A stretch of DNA of 64,000 bases from Sphingobacterium spiritivorum (GCF_016725325.1 NZ_CP068083.1:310001-374000), one strand, 5' to 3'; counted from the first letter of the stretch, positions 1 to 8,669 are shown. Made by a program: numbers and translations. Notes: generated by a model from the sequence alone, not told the origin.

Positions 1-1
1 T

Positions 2-2023
2 GCAGCTCAGGATCTGGCCGTCAAACAGTCCCGTTTGGGCATACCTCTTATCTTTGGTATGGATGTTATTCACGGATACAAAACGATTTTTCCTATTCCT
101 ATCGGACTAGCTTCTTCCTGGGATATGAATCTGGTAAGACAGACTGCTCAGATTGCAGCAACAGAAGCTACCGCAGATGGTATCAACTGGACATTCTCAC
201 CGATGGTAGATATCTCGCGTGATCCGCGCTGGGGCAGATTTTCAGAAGGAAACGGAGAAGATCCTTATCTCAGTTCCAAAATCGCTATCGAAATGGTTAA
301 AGGTTATCAGGGCAATGACCTTGCTGCCCATAATACACTGATGGCATGTGTCAAGCATTTTGCGCTGTATGGAGCAGCAGAAGCCGGAAGAGACTACAAC
401 ACCACGGACATGAGTTTGCACAGAATGTACAACGAGTATCTTCCGCCCTACAAAGCTGCTATTGATGCAGGAGCTGGCAGTATCATGACTTCATTCAATG
501 ATATTAACGGTGTACCAGCTACAGCCAACAAATGGCTTATGACTGATCTGCTACGTCAGCAATGGGGATTTCAGGGTATGGTTGTGACCGATTACACCGC
601 CATAAACGAACTGATTGATCACGGACTGGGAGACCTGCAACAGGTATCTGCACTTTCTCTGAAAGCCGGAGTAGATATGGATATGGTAGGTGAAGGTTAC
701 CTCGGAACATTAAAAAAATCATTGCAGGAAGGCAAAGTCACACAAGCTGATATCGACAGAGCGTGCAGATTAGTCTTAGAAGCTAAATATAAACTCGGAC
801 TATTTGACGATCCATACAAATACTGCGATGTAAACCGTGCTAAAAATAACATACTCACTAAAGCGCATCTTGCAAAGTCCCGTGAAGTAGCTGCGAAATC
901 ATTTGTATTATTAAAAAATGATAAGCAAACTCTTCCCTTTACAAAAAAAGGAAAAATTGCTCTGGTAGGTCCCCTTGCTAATACAGGTGCGAATATGCCG
1001 GGTACATGGAGTGTAAGCGCTGATCTGGAACACACGCCATCACTCTTACAGGGAATGAAGGATGCATTGGGTAACAAGGTAACTATTCAGTATGCCTTAG
1101 GTACAAATCTGTTAGAAGATCCTGTTTATCAGGAACGTGCTACCATGTTTGGCCGTACAATTCCTCGTGATAACCGCAGCGAACAGGAACTGATAGCAGA
1201 AGCAATCAAAGCATCGGAAGGTGCAGATGCGATTGTAGCAGCATTGGGAGAAAGCTCTGAAATGAGCGGGGAAAGCTCCAGTCGCACAGAAATAGGAATA
1301 CCTGCAAATCAGCAACGTCTGTTACAGGCACTCTTAAAAACCGGAAAACCGGTAATACTTGTGCTCTTTACCGGCAGACCATTAACACTGACCTGGGAAA
1401 ATGAACATGTACCGGCGATCCTGAATGTATGGTTTGGAGGTACTGAAACAGGTAAAGCAGTAGCAGATGTATTATTCGGAGATGTAAATCCTTCAGGAAA
1501 ATTACCGGCTACTTTTCCTAAGAATGTAGGCCAGATTCCATTATACTATAATGCAAAAACTACAGGAAGACCTTTGGAGCAGGGCAAATGGTTCCAAAAA
1601 TTCAGATCTAACTATCTGGATGTAGACAACGATCCGCTTTATCCGTTCGGATACGGATTGAGCTATACTGCTTTCCAGTATAACAATCTTCGCCTAAGTA
1701 CTTCTAAATTAGAGAAACAAGGCAAAATTAAGGTTACTGTCGAAGTAAAGAACGCTGGAAAATATGATGGTGAAGAAGTCGTACAATTGTATATCCGTGA
1801 TATGGTCGGCTCTGTAACCCGTCCTGTGAAAGAGTTGAAAGGATTTCAGAAAATAGCTTTCAAAGCTGGCGAAACAAAAACAATTGAATTCGATTTGACA
1901 GAAGAAGATTTAAAATTCTATAATGAAAATTTAGAATTTGTCGCTGAGCCAGGCGAATTTGAAGTATATGTCGGAACAAATTCCAAAGATGTATTAACTT
2001 CTAAATTTGAATTACAAAATTAA
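2..2023 (+). CDS. bglX: Beta-glucosidase, glycoside hydrolase family 3 (5' end outside window)
   Basis: Hydrolyses beta-linked glucosides or oligosaccharides, probably in the periplasm. The reading frame is open from base 2, so the N-terminus and any signal peptide lie upstream of the window; the TTG at 35 is an internal Leu, not a start. The visible protein is about 673 residues. It shows the GH3 barrel (PLIFGMDVIHGY, VKHFALYGA), the likely nucleophile Asp in VVTDY (codon 590-592), the second GH3 domain, and a C-terminal fibronectin III-like domain from about nt 1670, starting after YPFGYGLSY. This order matches the BglX type. A strong terminator follows. Family is secure; substrate is not shown, and no SusC/D or other glycosidase is adjacent in the window. 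Confidence 0.93.
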   Translation, partial: AAQDLAVKQSRLGIPLIFGMDVIHGYKTIFPIPIGLASSWDMNLVRQTAQIAATEATADGINWTFSPMVDISRDPRWGRFSEGNGEDPYLSSKIAIEMVKGYQGNDLAAHNTLMACVKHFALYGAAEAGRDYNTTDMSLHRMYNEYLPPYKAAIDAGAGSIMTSFNDINGVPATANKWLMTDLLRQQWGFQGMVVTDYTAINELIDHGLGDLQQVSALSLKAGVDMDMVGEGYLGTLKKSLQEGKVTQADIDRACRLVLEAKYKLGLFDDPYKYCDVNRAKNNILTKAHLAKSREVAAKSFVLLKNDKQTLPFTKKGKIALVGPLANTGANMPGTWSVSADLEHTPSLLQGMKDALGNKVTIQYALGTNLLEDPVYQERATMFGRTIPRDNRSEQELIAEAIKASEGADAIVAALGESSEMSGESSSRTEIGIPANQQRLLQALLKTGKPVILVLFTGRPLTLTWENEHVPAILNVWFGGTETGKAVADVLFGDVNPSGKLPATFPKNVGQIPLYYNAKTTGRPLEQGKWFQKFRSNYLDVDNDPLYPFGYGLSYTAFQYNNLRLSTSKLEKQGKIKVTVEVKNAGKYDGEEVVQLYIRDMVGSVTRPVKELKGFQKIAFKAGETKTIEFDLTEEDLKFYNENLEFVAEPGEFEVYVGTNSKDVLTSKFELQN

Positions 2024-2039
2024 CACTACTCTATTCTAT

Positions 2040-2076
2040 AACAAAGGTCTTTCCGATAGGAAAGGCCTTTGTTTTT
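2040..2076 (+). terminator. Rho-independent terminator after the GH3 gene
   Basis: Fourteen-base arms (ACAAAGGTCTTTCC and GGAAAGGCCTTTGT, one G-T wobble) around a GATA loop, followed by five T. It lies just past the GH3 stop and 77 bases before the end of the converging methyltransferase gene. Confidence 0.9.
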
Positions 2077-2152
2077 AAAATTTAGTTTCCTCTGTATTTA
2101 TTATCAATACGATCTTCCTTCTTTACTTTATAGTAGTATATTATCCTCATCT

Positions 2153-2899
2153 CTAAGCGATATAAATATCTGTCTGATAATTAAATACTAAACGCTTATC
2201 AATAGCATATTCATCGAAAAGTTCCCGAAGTCCTTCATACAGGCTCTTACTTTCGGTTTCCTCATTTGGAAAGTAAGATGAAGATTTTACCCGTCCGAAA
2301 AATGCTTTCAGGTCAAAAGTTTGCTGGTTTGGCAGAGAGAACTTACGGATGGATTTAGGTGCAAAGAAGTCATGAATATGTTCATCTGTGATATTCTTCT
2401 GAGTGACTGTCTGATATTCCGGAATATGTCTGACCAGAAATTCTTCGTAAGCACGCTGAAACTCATCTTCAGGACTGCGTTGATTCCATACCAGCACGAT
2501 ATGCCCTTCCGGCTTTAAGATCCGTTGAAATTCAGCCTTTGTCTTTACTTTATCAAACCAGTGAAAAGACTGTCCTGCAAATATCAGATCAACGCAATGA
2601 TCATCAATTTTGGTATCTTCTGCTGTAGCATTTACCGCTATAAAATTTCTATTCTTCTTGAAATGATGAATACAGGCTTCTCGCATCGCCTGATTTGGCT
2701 CCACACCAAAGGTATTATTACCGTTATCCACAAACAGTTTGGTCGATATACCTGTCCCGCTACCAATATCAGCGATCAGCCAATCTTTATTAAATCCGAT
2801 TTCCTGAGTTAGTAGGAAAAGAATCTGATTCGGGTAACTGGGTCTGTATTTTTCATAATCAACCACCCGGTCTGTAAATCTGTCAACGTTCTTTTTCAT
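2153..2899 (-). CDS. Class I SAM-dependent methyltransferase
   Basis: A 248-residue cytosolic methyltransferase of the Methyltransf_11 type. The SAM-binding motif I is ADIGSGTG at about residues 43-50, followed by the acidic GVEPN (65-69) that contacts the ribose, and a FAGQSFHWFD segment near 107-116 that is common in this group. The N-terminus (RFTDRVVDYEKYRPSYP) is also typical. No signal peptide or membrane segment is visible. The substrate cannot be told from the sequence. The gene converges with the GH3 gene and lies 37 bases downstream of radC on the same strand, so they may share a transcript. Start chosen at the only upstream ATG before conserved residues. Confidence 0.88.
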   Translation of the reverse strand: MKKNVDRFTDRVVDYEKYRPSYPNQILFLLTQEIGFNKDWLIADIGSGTGISTKLFVDNGNNTFGVEPNQAMREACIHHFKKNRNFIAVNATAEDTKIDDHCVDLIFAGQSFHWFDKVKTKAEFQRILKPEGHIVLVWNQRSPEDEFQRAYEEFLVRHIPEYQTVTQKNITDEHIHDFFAPKSIRKFSLPNQQTFDLKAFFGRVKSSSYFPNEETESKSLYEGLRELFDEYAIDKRLVFNYQTDIYIA

Positions 2900-2936
2900 T
2901 TGTAAATGGTTTTTTTAATGGCATGAATCGATCAGA

Positions 2937-3626
2937 TTAATCCATCAATCCCTCGTCCTGAAAACTAAAATATTTGCTGTTTGTAAATATGACATGATCC
3001 ATTACTCTAATATCCATTATTTTTGAAGCATCTACAATTTTTTTTGTCAGCTGAAGGTCCTGATTACTTGGCTTCAGGGAACCTGAAGGATGGTTGTGAA
3101 CGAGGATCATAGAACTGGCATGACAATTCAGTGCTTGTCTGAGGATAATACGGACATCTACAGGAGTAAAATCATTCCCTCCCCTCCCTATGAGTTGCTG
3201 ACTCTGAACCACAGATGCACGGTTAAGGTATAATACCCAGAACTCTTCATGCTGAAGATCCTGTAATTGGAATTTAAAGTACTCAAATACTTTCTGACTG
3301 CAATTAAGGACCACAGCTTCCTTCTCCGTACTCTCTTTTCGTCTTCGGCCCAATTCCAAAGCAGCTATAATAGTAATAGCCTTAGCGCTGCCTATGCCTC
3401 TATATACCTTTAGATCATCCACATCCAGCTGAGACAAGAAATCAAGATTGTGCTGATGATCTGAAAGAATACGGCGCGCCAGTCCGACAGCATCTTCCCC
3501 AAAGGAACCTGAACCGATAAGAATAGCCAGTAACTCTGCATTACTCAGAACCCTTCTTCCACGTCTTTCCAGCTTTTCTCGTGGCCGGTCATTTTCTGCC
3601 CATTTATTTATCGCTAACTTACTCAT
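2937..3626 (-). CDS. radC: RadC family protein (JAB/MPN domain)
   Basis: A 229-residue RadC-family protein. The N-terminal helix-hairpin-helix part (around residues 70-90, RGIGSAKA) is followed by a JAB1/MPN metalloprotease-like domain carrying the metal-site motif HNHPSGSLKPSNQD (His177, His179, Asp190), with the family signature VHNHPSG. The family was named after an E. coli DNA repair phenotype, but its biochemical role is still uncertain. Its context here (methyltransferase downstream, divergent cyclophilin upstream) gives no clue. Full family length; the ATG start fits the family N-terminus (KWAENDRPREKL). Confidence 0.95.
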   Translation of the reverse strand: MSKLAINKWAENDRPREKLERRGRRVLSNAELLAILIGSGSFGEDAVGLARRILSDHQHNLDFLSQLDVDDLKVYRGIGSAKAITIIAALELGRRRKESTEKEAVVLNCSQKVFEYFKFQLQDLQHEEFWVLYLNRASVVQSQQLIGRGGNDFTPVDVRIILRQALNCHASSMILVHNHPSGSLKPSNQDLQLTKKIVDASKIMDIRVMDHVIFTNSKYFSFQDEGLMD

Positions 3627-3756
3627 AATTAAAAATTATATAATTCACTCTAAAGATAACAATATCGCTCAAAGAAAAGTTATTTCTCAAAATATTTACT
3701 TCATTAAGTAAAGAAAATCATCCACTTTTACGTTTTCCCAAGTCAGTTGTAAATCT

Positions 3757-3764
3757 TATCTTTG
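3757..3764 (+). promoter_or_regulatory. Bacteroidota -7 box for the cyclophilin gene
   Basis: TATCTTTG matches the TAnnTTTG consensus and lies 20 bases before the ATG at 3785. A TTTT at 3733-3736, with a 20-base spacer, could be a weak -33 element. Confidence 0.6.
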
Positions 3765-3784
3765 TAATCCAAAAAAATATTGAT

Positions 3785-4243
3785 ATGAGCAAAGCGATTA
3801 TTAAAACAGAAAAAGGCGACATGACTGTGGAATTTTACACAGCTGATGCTCCAAATACCGTAGATAACTTTATCAAACTGGCTAAATCAGGATATTATGA
3901 CGGATTAGCATTTCACCGTGTTATCCCTGATTTCGTTATTCAAGGAGGTTGCCCTAATTCTAAAGAAGGTGCAGCAGGCGTACCGGGAACAGGTGGTCCG
4001 GGTTACAAAATAGATTGTGAACTGACAGGAGAAAACCAGTACCATGACCGTGGAGTACTTTCTATGGCACATGCCGGTCGTAATACCGGAGGTTCTCAGT
4101 TTTTTATCTGCCATAGCCGCAACAATACAGCTCACCTTGACCGCAACCATACCTGTTTTGGTAAAGTTGTTGAAAATGTAGATGTAGTGGATGATATCCG
4201 TCAGGGTGACCGTATCCTGACTATTGAAGTAATCGAAGATTAA
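3785..4243 (+). CDS. Peptidyl-prolyl cis-trans isomerase, cyclophilin type
   Basis: A 152-residue single-domain cyclophilin that speeds cis-trans isomerisation of Xaa-Pro bonds during protein folding. Conserved cyclophilin blocks are visible: FHRVIPDFVIQGG (catalytic Arg in FHR), GGSQFFIC and a FGKV block near the end. There is no signal peptide, so it is probably cytosolic. The next gene (DUF5606) starts 23 bases downstream and a single terminator follows that gene, so the two are probably co-transcribed. A TAnnTTTG promoter motif lies just upstream. Confidence 0.95.
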   Translation: MSKAIIKTEKGDMTVEFYTADAPNTVDNFIKLAKSGYYDGLAFHRVIPDFVIQGGCPNSKEGAAGVPGTGGPGYKIDCELTGENQYHDRGVLSMAHAGRNTGGSQFFICHSRNNTAHLDRNHTCFGKVVENVDVVDDIRQGDRILTIEVIED

Positions 4244-4266
4244 TCCCTCTACCGAAAACTATTAAA

Positions 4267-4671
4267 ATGAATTTAAGAGCATTAGTATCCGTAACCGGCA
4301 AACCGGGATTATTTAAACTGATCGGACAAAACAAAGGTGGCTTTATCCTGGAAACATTAGATCAAGCCAAGATAAAATCAGTAGTAAATCTGTCTACTAC
4401 AAAGATGGCGACTCTGGAAGATATCACTATCTATGGAGAGGAAGAAGAAATCAAATTACTGGACGTATTCGAAACGATCAAAACAAAAGGACTGGAAACA
4501 CCTGATGTGAAAGCTAGCGGAGATACATTACGTGATTTTTTCCGTGAAGTAGCACCTGGACATGATGAGTCCCGTGTATATACTTCAGATATCAAGAAAA
4601 TTATCTCCTGGTATAACATTATTAAAGAGTTACCAATATTTGACGAAGAAGCTCCGGCTCCTTTGGTATAA
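4267..4671 (+). CDS. DUF5606 domain protein
   Basis: A 134-residue soluble protein resembling the DUF5606 family, which I know from Bacteroidota and which has no established role. The N-terminal part (LRALVSVTGKPGLFKLIGQN, about residues 3-22) looks like a small beta-rich domain; the middle is acidic (YGEEEEIKL) and the C-terminal part is helical, with DFFREVAPGHDESRVY. It probably shares a transcript with the cyclophilin gene upstream. Function unknown. Confidence 0.85.
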   Translation: MNLRALVSVTGKPGLFKLIGQNKGGFILETLDQAKIKSVVNLSTTKMATLEDITIYGEEEEIKLLDVFETIKTKGLETPDVKASGDTLRDFFREVAPGHDESRVYTSDIKKIISWYNIIKELPIFDEEAPAPLV

Positions 4672-4685
4672 TCAAATCTTTAAAT

Positions 4686-4726
4686 GCGAAAAGGCCTTAC
4701 AGACAGATCTGTAAGGCCTTTTTTGC
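4686..4726 (+). terminator. Terminator after the cyclophilin-DUF5606 pair
   Basis: Arms AAAGGCCTTACAGA and TCTGTAAGGCCTTT around CAGA, followed by a T run. It has nearly matching A and T flanks, so it could work in both directions. Confidence 0.9.
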
Positions 4727-4873
4727 GTTTCCATAAATAAAGAAAATGAACTTCTTTAAATAGCGCTTAAACACTTTTCAGCGACCTCAAAAAAACTTAA
4801 TAATTTTTCACAAATCATGTAACGTTTCTCTAAACAGTTGTACTAACTCTGTAAAATCTAATATTCAGAAATT

Positions 4874-5416
4874 ATGGAAACTAAAAATTTAAACACAACT
4901 ATTGCAGAGCCGGTAAGGAAACAAATGAGAATTGAATTCTTTACACAGATCATAGCTCTGGTCGCACTGTTATTTGTACCCTATTACTTCAATTTCAATC
5001 AGGCAATGACTTCAGTTTACATGCTGTTTTATGCCTTAACTTTATCATTCTCGGGATATTATATATATAAATTTTATACCTTTTACAAGTCAACGCTATC
5101 AGTTGATCTGGAAAACTCAAAAGATCTGACCTGGTTCTACCATGAATTGAAATTAAATGTAAACATCTATACCAATTTCAATTTTATCATGATCATCACA
5201 GCCCTTGCTTACGGGATTACCTGCTTGTATATTACAAAATTCGACTTCGGAGCCCTTGCGTATAAGGTGGAATCCCTAATACCCGGAACAACAGCATACA
5301 TAGCACTCACTATCAGCACACTTGTATTCCTCTTTACCATTGCAGAATATTCAGCTAAATCTACCTATGAAAAGTATACAGACCGTATAAAAGATATTCT
5401 AAAACAATTCGATTAA
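4874..5416 (+). CDS. Hypothetical inner-membrane protein, four predicted helices
   Basis: A 180-residue protein not recognised by family. Four hydrophobic stretches are visible: about residues 23-43, 47-68, 98-120 and 138-160, with a soluble loop at about 72-95 (YKSTLSVDLENSKDLTW) and a charged C-terminus (STYEKYTDRIKDIL). There is no lipobox or cleavable signal. It is a single-gene unit: a terminator lies upstream and two overlapping hairpins lie downstream. Membrane location is inferred from hydrophobicity; nothing indicates a function. Confidence 0.75.
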   Translation: METKNLNTTIAEPVRKQMRIEFFTQIIALVALLFVPYYFNFNQAMTSVYMLFYALTLSFSGYYIYKFYTFYKSTLSVDLENSKDLTWFYHELKLNVNIYTNFNFIMIITALAYGITCLYITKFDFGALAYKVESLIPGTTAYIALTISTLVFLFTIAEYSAKSTYEKYTDRIKDILKQFD

Positions 5417-5433
5417 CCTGCTATACGAACTAT

Positions 5434-5480
5434 CCAGAGAAGAATGTAAAACCTAAAAAACAGACTTCTCTGGTTTTACA
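5434..5480 (+). terminator. Two interlocking hairpins after the membrane protein gene
   Basis: CCAGAGAAG (5434-5442) pairs with CTTCTCTGG (5465-5473), and TGTAAAACC (5445-5453) pairs with GGTTTTACA (5472-5480). The second arms share the GG at 5472-5473, so the pairings compete or form a pseudoknot-like order. The first hairpin followed by TTTT could be a weak terminator. Confidence 0.5.
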
Positions 5481-5660
5481 CCGGAATTTTCACCGAAAAG
5501 CAGATCTGCTGCAACTTTTTCACCGATCAGTTTACCTTGTTTACCGATTTTTTGACTGGACTCACCAATTAGCTATGGCCAGGGTTTGTTATTGCTTATA
5601 CCTTTGGATCAAACAATTAACAAGAACCATAAAAAAAATTAAAAACAACCAAAAAACATC

Positions 5661-6098
5661 ATGAAAAATCTAATCAAAACTGTAGCTTTCTTATTATTCA
5701 TTGCAATAACAACAAGCTCTTTTGCTTCCGGAATCTATAATCCTGGCAAAAATTATTCAGCAGATGCTGTAATCAGCAATTATATCGAAACGACGACTAT
5801 GGGAAACCCTGCCAATGTAGAAAATTTGTTTACAGACAATTTCTTTCAGACAGTTTCCACTCCTTCAAAAGTGATAACTCATTCAAAAAAACCATTTATA
5901 GACTATGTAAAAAGCCAGAAAGGCTATGTGCAGAACTGCCAGACAAGTCATACCATTATCGAACGCAACGACAACTGTGCAATTGCTAAAATAACATTGA
6001 CCTACAAGAACTTTACAAAAGTAGAATATGTAACTGTGTGCAGCGATGGAGAAATATGGAAAGTAAGTCAGGTCGTTACTTCGTACCCTAAAAAATAA
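5661..6098 (+). CDS. Exported protein of the NTF2-like / putative lumazine-binding type
   Basis: A 145-residue protein with a typical signal peptide (KNLIKTVAFLLFIAITTSS, cleavage near residue 23). The mature part looks like a small NTF2-like fold related to the family named putative lumazine-binding: DAVISNYIETTTMGNPANVENLFTD at the front, then alternating strands and a C-terminal EIWKVSQVVTSYPKK. These proteins are usually periplasmic with no defined ligand. It stands alone, with a 244-base leader region upstream and a bidirectional terminator downstream. Family assignment is by resemblance only. Confidence 0.65.
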   Translation: MKNLIKTVAFLLFIAITTSSFASGIYNPGKNYSADAVISNYIETTTMGNPANVENLFTDNFFQTVSTPSKVITHSKKPFIDYVKSQKGYVQNCQTSHTIIERNDNCAIAKITLTYKNFTKVEYVTVCSDGEIWKVSQVVTSYPKK

Positions 6099-6164
6099 AA
6101 AACAAAGCCTTATGCATATAAAACAACTTAAAACAAACAACAACGCTACTCGCTCCATAATAAC

Positions 6165-6195
6165 AAAGCTCAGAAACAATTATTTCTGAGCTTTT
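6165..6195. terminator. Bidirectional terminator between converging genes
   Basis: AAAGCTCAGAAA and TTTCTGAGCTTT around a six-base loop, with A and T flanks on both sides; it separates the NTF2-like gene (+) from the radical SAM gene (-). Confidence 0.85.
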
Positions 6196-6216
6196 CAATT
6201 ATATCTAAAGCAATTA

Positions 6217-7281
6217 TCAAAAAAGTCCCAGTTGTCGCCCTCGGTTAGGAACCTGAAAAAGATCAGTTCTTTGTGTTGGAAGATCATTTTTACCCATGTG
6301 TTGTTTTACAGATAAGCGAAACAGATCTCGTATACTTTCCGCCAGAATTCCTTCTCCTCTTATCCTTCTTCCAAATTCACTGTCATTCAGTTTTCCGTTG
6401 TGGCAATCCTCTATGCCGTGCAACACTTTGTCCGCACGGTCCGGATAATTTTTATATAACCAATCCTTAAAGATGCCAGCTATAGCACCATTTAGCCTGA
6501 CAACAGTATAGCTGGCCGACCGCGCTCCTGCCTCTGCTGCTCTTTTGATCAGTAACGGCATCTCATCGCTGTTGATTCCGGGTACTATCGGCGCCACCAT
6601 AAGCATTACCGGCACTCCTTTACCCGCCAGCTTTTCAATCAGCTTCAATCTTGCTGAAGCAGTTACTGTACGGGGTTCCATCTTCTGCCTTACCTCTTCA
6701 CTCAGAGAATTGATAGTAACAGCTACAGAGATCAACTGCAATGAAGCAAGCTCCTCAATTATATCGAGATCTCGCAACATCAATGTATTCTTACTAATGA
6801 TAGATACCGGATGTCTGTACTTCAACATGACCTCCAGAATAGACCTTGTAATCTTTAGTTTGCGTTCAATAGGTTGATAGCAATCTGTATTACCGGAAAG
6901 CATAATTGTAGAAGGCTGATAGTTTATATTATTAAATTGCTTTTCCAGGAGACGGGCAGCATCATACTTCACCAGTATCTTGCGTTCGAAATCCAATCCC
7001 GCACTGAATCCCCAATATTCATGAGCATTGCGGGCATAGCAATAAATACAACCATGCTCACATCCCTGGTAAGGATTAATAGATTGTGTAAAATGGAGAT
7101 CCGGACTATCCGAAACGGAAATAATTTTCTTAGGATGAGTGGGAATCAATTGCGTAGGCACATGCTCCAGAAAGGGTTCATCTAAACCTTCAATATGCTC
7201 CTGTACATATTGAGAGGTAAAAAATTTATTATTTGGATTGACCTGTGCGCCTCTTCCCTTAAAGTAATTCGTCTCTTCCAT
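6217..7281 (-). CDS. Radical SAM protein of the PA0069 / SplB-like family
   Basis: A 354-residue radical SAM enzyme (start at the ATG at 7281; an upstream in-frame ATG at 7308 would add nine mostly hydrophobic residues and is less likely). The iron-sulfur motif CX3CX2C is visible as CEHGCIYCYA (Cys74, Cys78, Cys81), followed by NAHEYWGFSAGLDFERKI, which marks the family called PA0069, related to spore photoproduct lyase. Later blocks LSGNTDCYQPIE and VAPIVPGINSDE also fit. The reaction is not known. Its start codon lies inside a 20-bp hairpin shared with the end of the preceding esterase gene, which suggests control of translation (inference). Confidence 0.9.
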   Translation of the reverse strand: MEETNYFKGRGAQVNPNNKFFTSQYVQEHIEGLDEPFLEHVPTQLIPTHPKKIISVSDSPDLHFTQSINPYQGCEHGCIYCYARNAHEYWGFSAGLDFERKILVKYDAARLLEKQFNNINYQPSTIMLSGNTDCYQPIERKLKITRSILEVMLKYRHPVSIISKNTLMLRDLDIIEELASLQLISVAVTINSLSEEVRQKMEPRTVTASARLKLIEKLAGKGVPVMLMVAPIVPGINSDEMPLLIKRAAEAGARSASYTVVRLNGAIAGIFKDWLYKNYPDRADKVLHGIEDCHNGKLNDSEFGRRIRGEGILAESIRDLFRLSVKQHMGKNDLPTQRTDLFQVPNRGRQLGLF

Positions 7282-7321
7282 AATCAAAAATACTAAAAAT
7301 ATTAGCATTTTTGATTATGGA
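7277..7321 (-). promoter_or_regulatory. 45-bp near-perfect palindrome covering the start codon of the radical SAM gene
   Basis: Perfect 15-base arms (7277-7291 and 7307-7321). In minus-strand RNA the stem continues through one G-U and four more pairs to a five-base loop, about 20 bp in all. The ATG at 7281-7279 lies in the 3' arm. No U tract follows, so it does not look like a normal terminator. Confidence 0.7.
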
Positions 7322-7325
7322 TCAT

Positions 7326-8021
7326 TTAATTTTTTACATGCTTGAACATCCAGTCATAAATATCATCCTGATGAAAAAGACGCTCTACACTACCGTGATT
7401 CCCTCCCGGAATAATAGTTAGCGTAACATCTGCATCTGCATCTGCTTTTTTTATAGCATTGACAATCTTTTTAGATTCGGACATCGGTACGATATAATCT
7501 TTATTTCCATGTTGTACCCAAAGAGGTACTTTAGCCAGATTTTGTGCATAACTCAATGTGCCTCCTCCGCAAATAGCTACTGCTGCAGCTATTCTGTCAG
7601 GATATTTTCCGGCTACATCCATAGTGCCATATCCACCCATACTCATGCCGGCAACATATATTCTGGAACTGTCCGCATTATATTTCTTAATTGTGTAATC
7701 AACTACTTCCATTACTTTATCTGGATCCCATCCTCCTCTGGATTGCGGAGCTATAACAATGGCTGGTACTTCCTGACCCTTGGCCATCGCATAGAGTACT
7801 CCATAACGGGTTACCCGATTCAGATTAGTGCCTGATAAACTTCTGCCATGAAGAAACACTAATATAGGAGGCTTATTCTCAAGAATTTCAGCTTTAGGTA
7901 ACTGGATCATAAAAGGGTATGCAGTCTCTCCCTTCACCGGACTTGGTTGTGCAACTGTTGCCTGAATAAAGAAAGTTAAAAATATTAAAAAACTTACTAC
8001 AGACTTGATATACATATACAT
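7326..8021 (-). CDS. Secreted alpha/beta hydrolase (PHB depolymerase-like esterase)
   Basis: A 231-residue hydrolase with an N-terminal signal peptide (hydrophobic core VVSFLIFLTFF, cleavage near AQ at 24-25), so probably periplasmic. Fold and triad are visible: VFLHGRS near the oxyanion site, nucleophile elbow GMSMGG (Ser127), probable Asp175 in NKDYIVP and His209 in GGNHG. The order resembles the phospholipase/carboxylesterase or PHB depolymerase-like esterases often encoded in carbohydrate-using Bacteroidota. Substrate unknown. ATG start at 8021 or two codons later. Its stop is five bases from the palindrome that covers the next start codon, so the two genes may be co-transcribed. Confidence 0.88.
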   Translation of the reverse strand: MYMYIKSVVSFLIFLTFFIQATVAQPSPVKGETAYPFMIQLPKAEILENKPPILVFLHGRSLSGTNLNRVTRYGVLYAMAKGQEVPAIVIAPQSRGGWDPDKVMEVVDYTIKKYNADSSRIYVAGMSMGGYGTMDVAGKYPDRIAAAVAICGGGTLSYAQNLAKVPLWVQHGNKDYIVPMSESKKIVNAIKKADADADVTLTIIPGGNHGSVERLFHQDDIYDWMFKHVKN

Positions 8022-8170
8022 AGGGTCAAAAATTTAATATTCGGGTCACTAAAATACAAACTCTTGACGGATTATTGATACAAATTCTAAATAGATTATT
8101 GTATAACCATATGTGATCTTTATATCTTAATTTTACATTAACACGACAATCCATATAAACACATTACATT

Positions 8171-8581
8171 ATGAGACTTCAAAAAATCGCCATTGTAACT
8201 GTTATTTTCTCTGCCATTATCGCTTTGAGTGCGTTTATTCCGGCTCCCCAGCCTGCGCAGGAAAAAAAAGCAAAAAATCTGAAAGTACTTCCTAAAAATA
8301 TAAGTAATGAAGAGCTGGACAAAGTTATGGACGACTTTAAAGTTGCATTAGGCGTAAAATGTAATTTCTGCCATGCCAAAAGTACCACTGACCCTCAGAA
8401 AATGGACTTTGCAAGCGATGAAAACCCACATAAAGAAATTGCAAGAAGTATGATGAAGATGACTCAGAAAATCAATAAAAAATATTTCACACATAAAGAC
8501 GAAAAATCCGGAACAATAGCTCAGATAAGTTGCATGACTTGTCATAACGGTAAAAAACATCCGGAAGTAGTATCCTTATAA
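8171..8581 (+). CDS. Exported c-type cytochrome with two haem motifs
   Basis: A 136-residue protein with an N-terminal membrane or signal segment (residues 5-24) and two CXXCH haem-binding motifs: CNFCH at 64-68 and CMTCH at 121-125. The spacing and the NLKVLPKNISNEELDKVM and VKCNFCHA sequences resemble the small cytochromes related to the photosynthetic reaction-centre cytochrome subunit found in non-photosynthetic Bacteroidota. It probably carries electrons in the periplasm, anchored or free. The partner is unknown and no redox enzyme is adjacent. Own terminator downstream. Confidence 0.88.
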   Translation: MRLQKIAIVTVIFSAIIALSAFIPAPQPAQEKKAKNLKVLPKNISNEELDKVMDDFKVALGVKCNFCHAKSTTDPQKMDFASDENPHKEIARSMMKMTQKINKKYFTHKDEKSGTIAQISCMTCHNGKKHPEVVSL

Positions 8582-8589
8582 AAAAAGAT

Positions 8590-8618
8590 AAAAAAAAGGA
8601 GCTGGTGCTCCTTTTTTG
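8590..8618 (+). terminator. Terminator after the cytochrome gene
   Basis: AAAAGGAGC, TGGT loop, GCTCCTTTT followed by T's. Confidence 0.88.
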
Positions 8619-8669
8619 TTTTAAAACCGCTTTTCTTTGGCTGTGACTCAGACTCCTGAATCTTTCCGC

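Noticed and set aside
1..2023. GH3 gene as part of a polysaccharide utilisation locus with the SusCD pair
   Set aside because: They are about 14 kb apart with unrelated genes between; the upstream neighbour of GH3 lies outside the window, so nothing can be claimed.
7277..7321. Phase-variable invertible promoter at the palindrome
   Set aside because: No recombinase gene nearby and the spacer is only about 15 bases, too short for a useful promoter.
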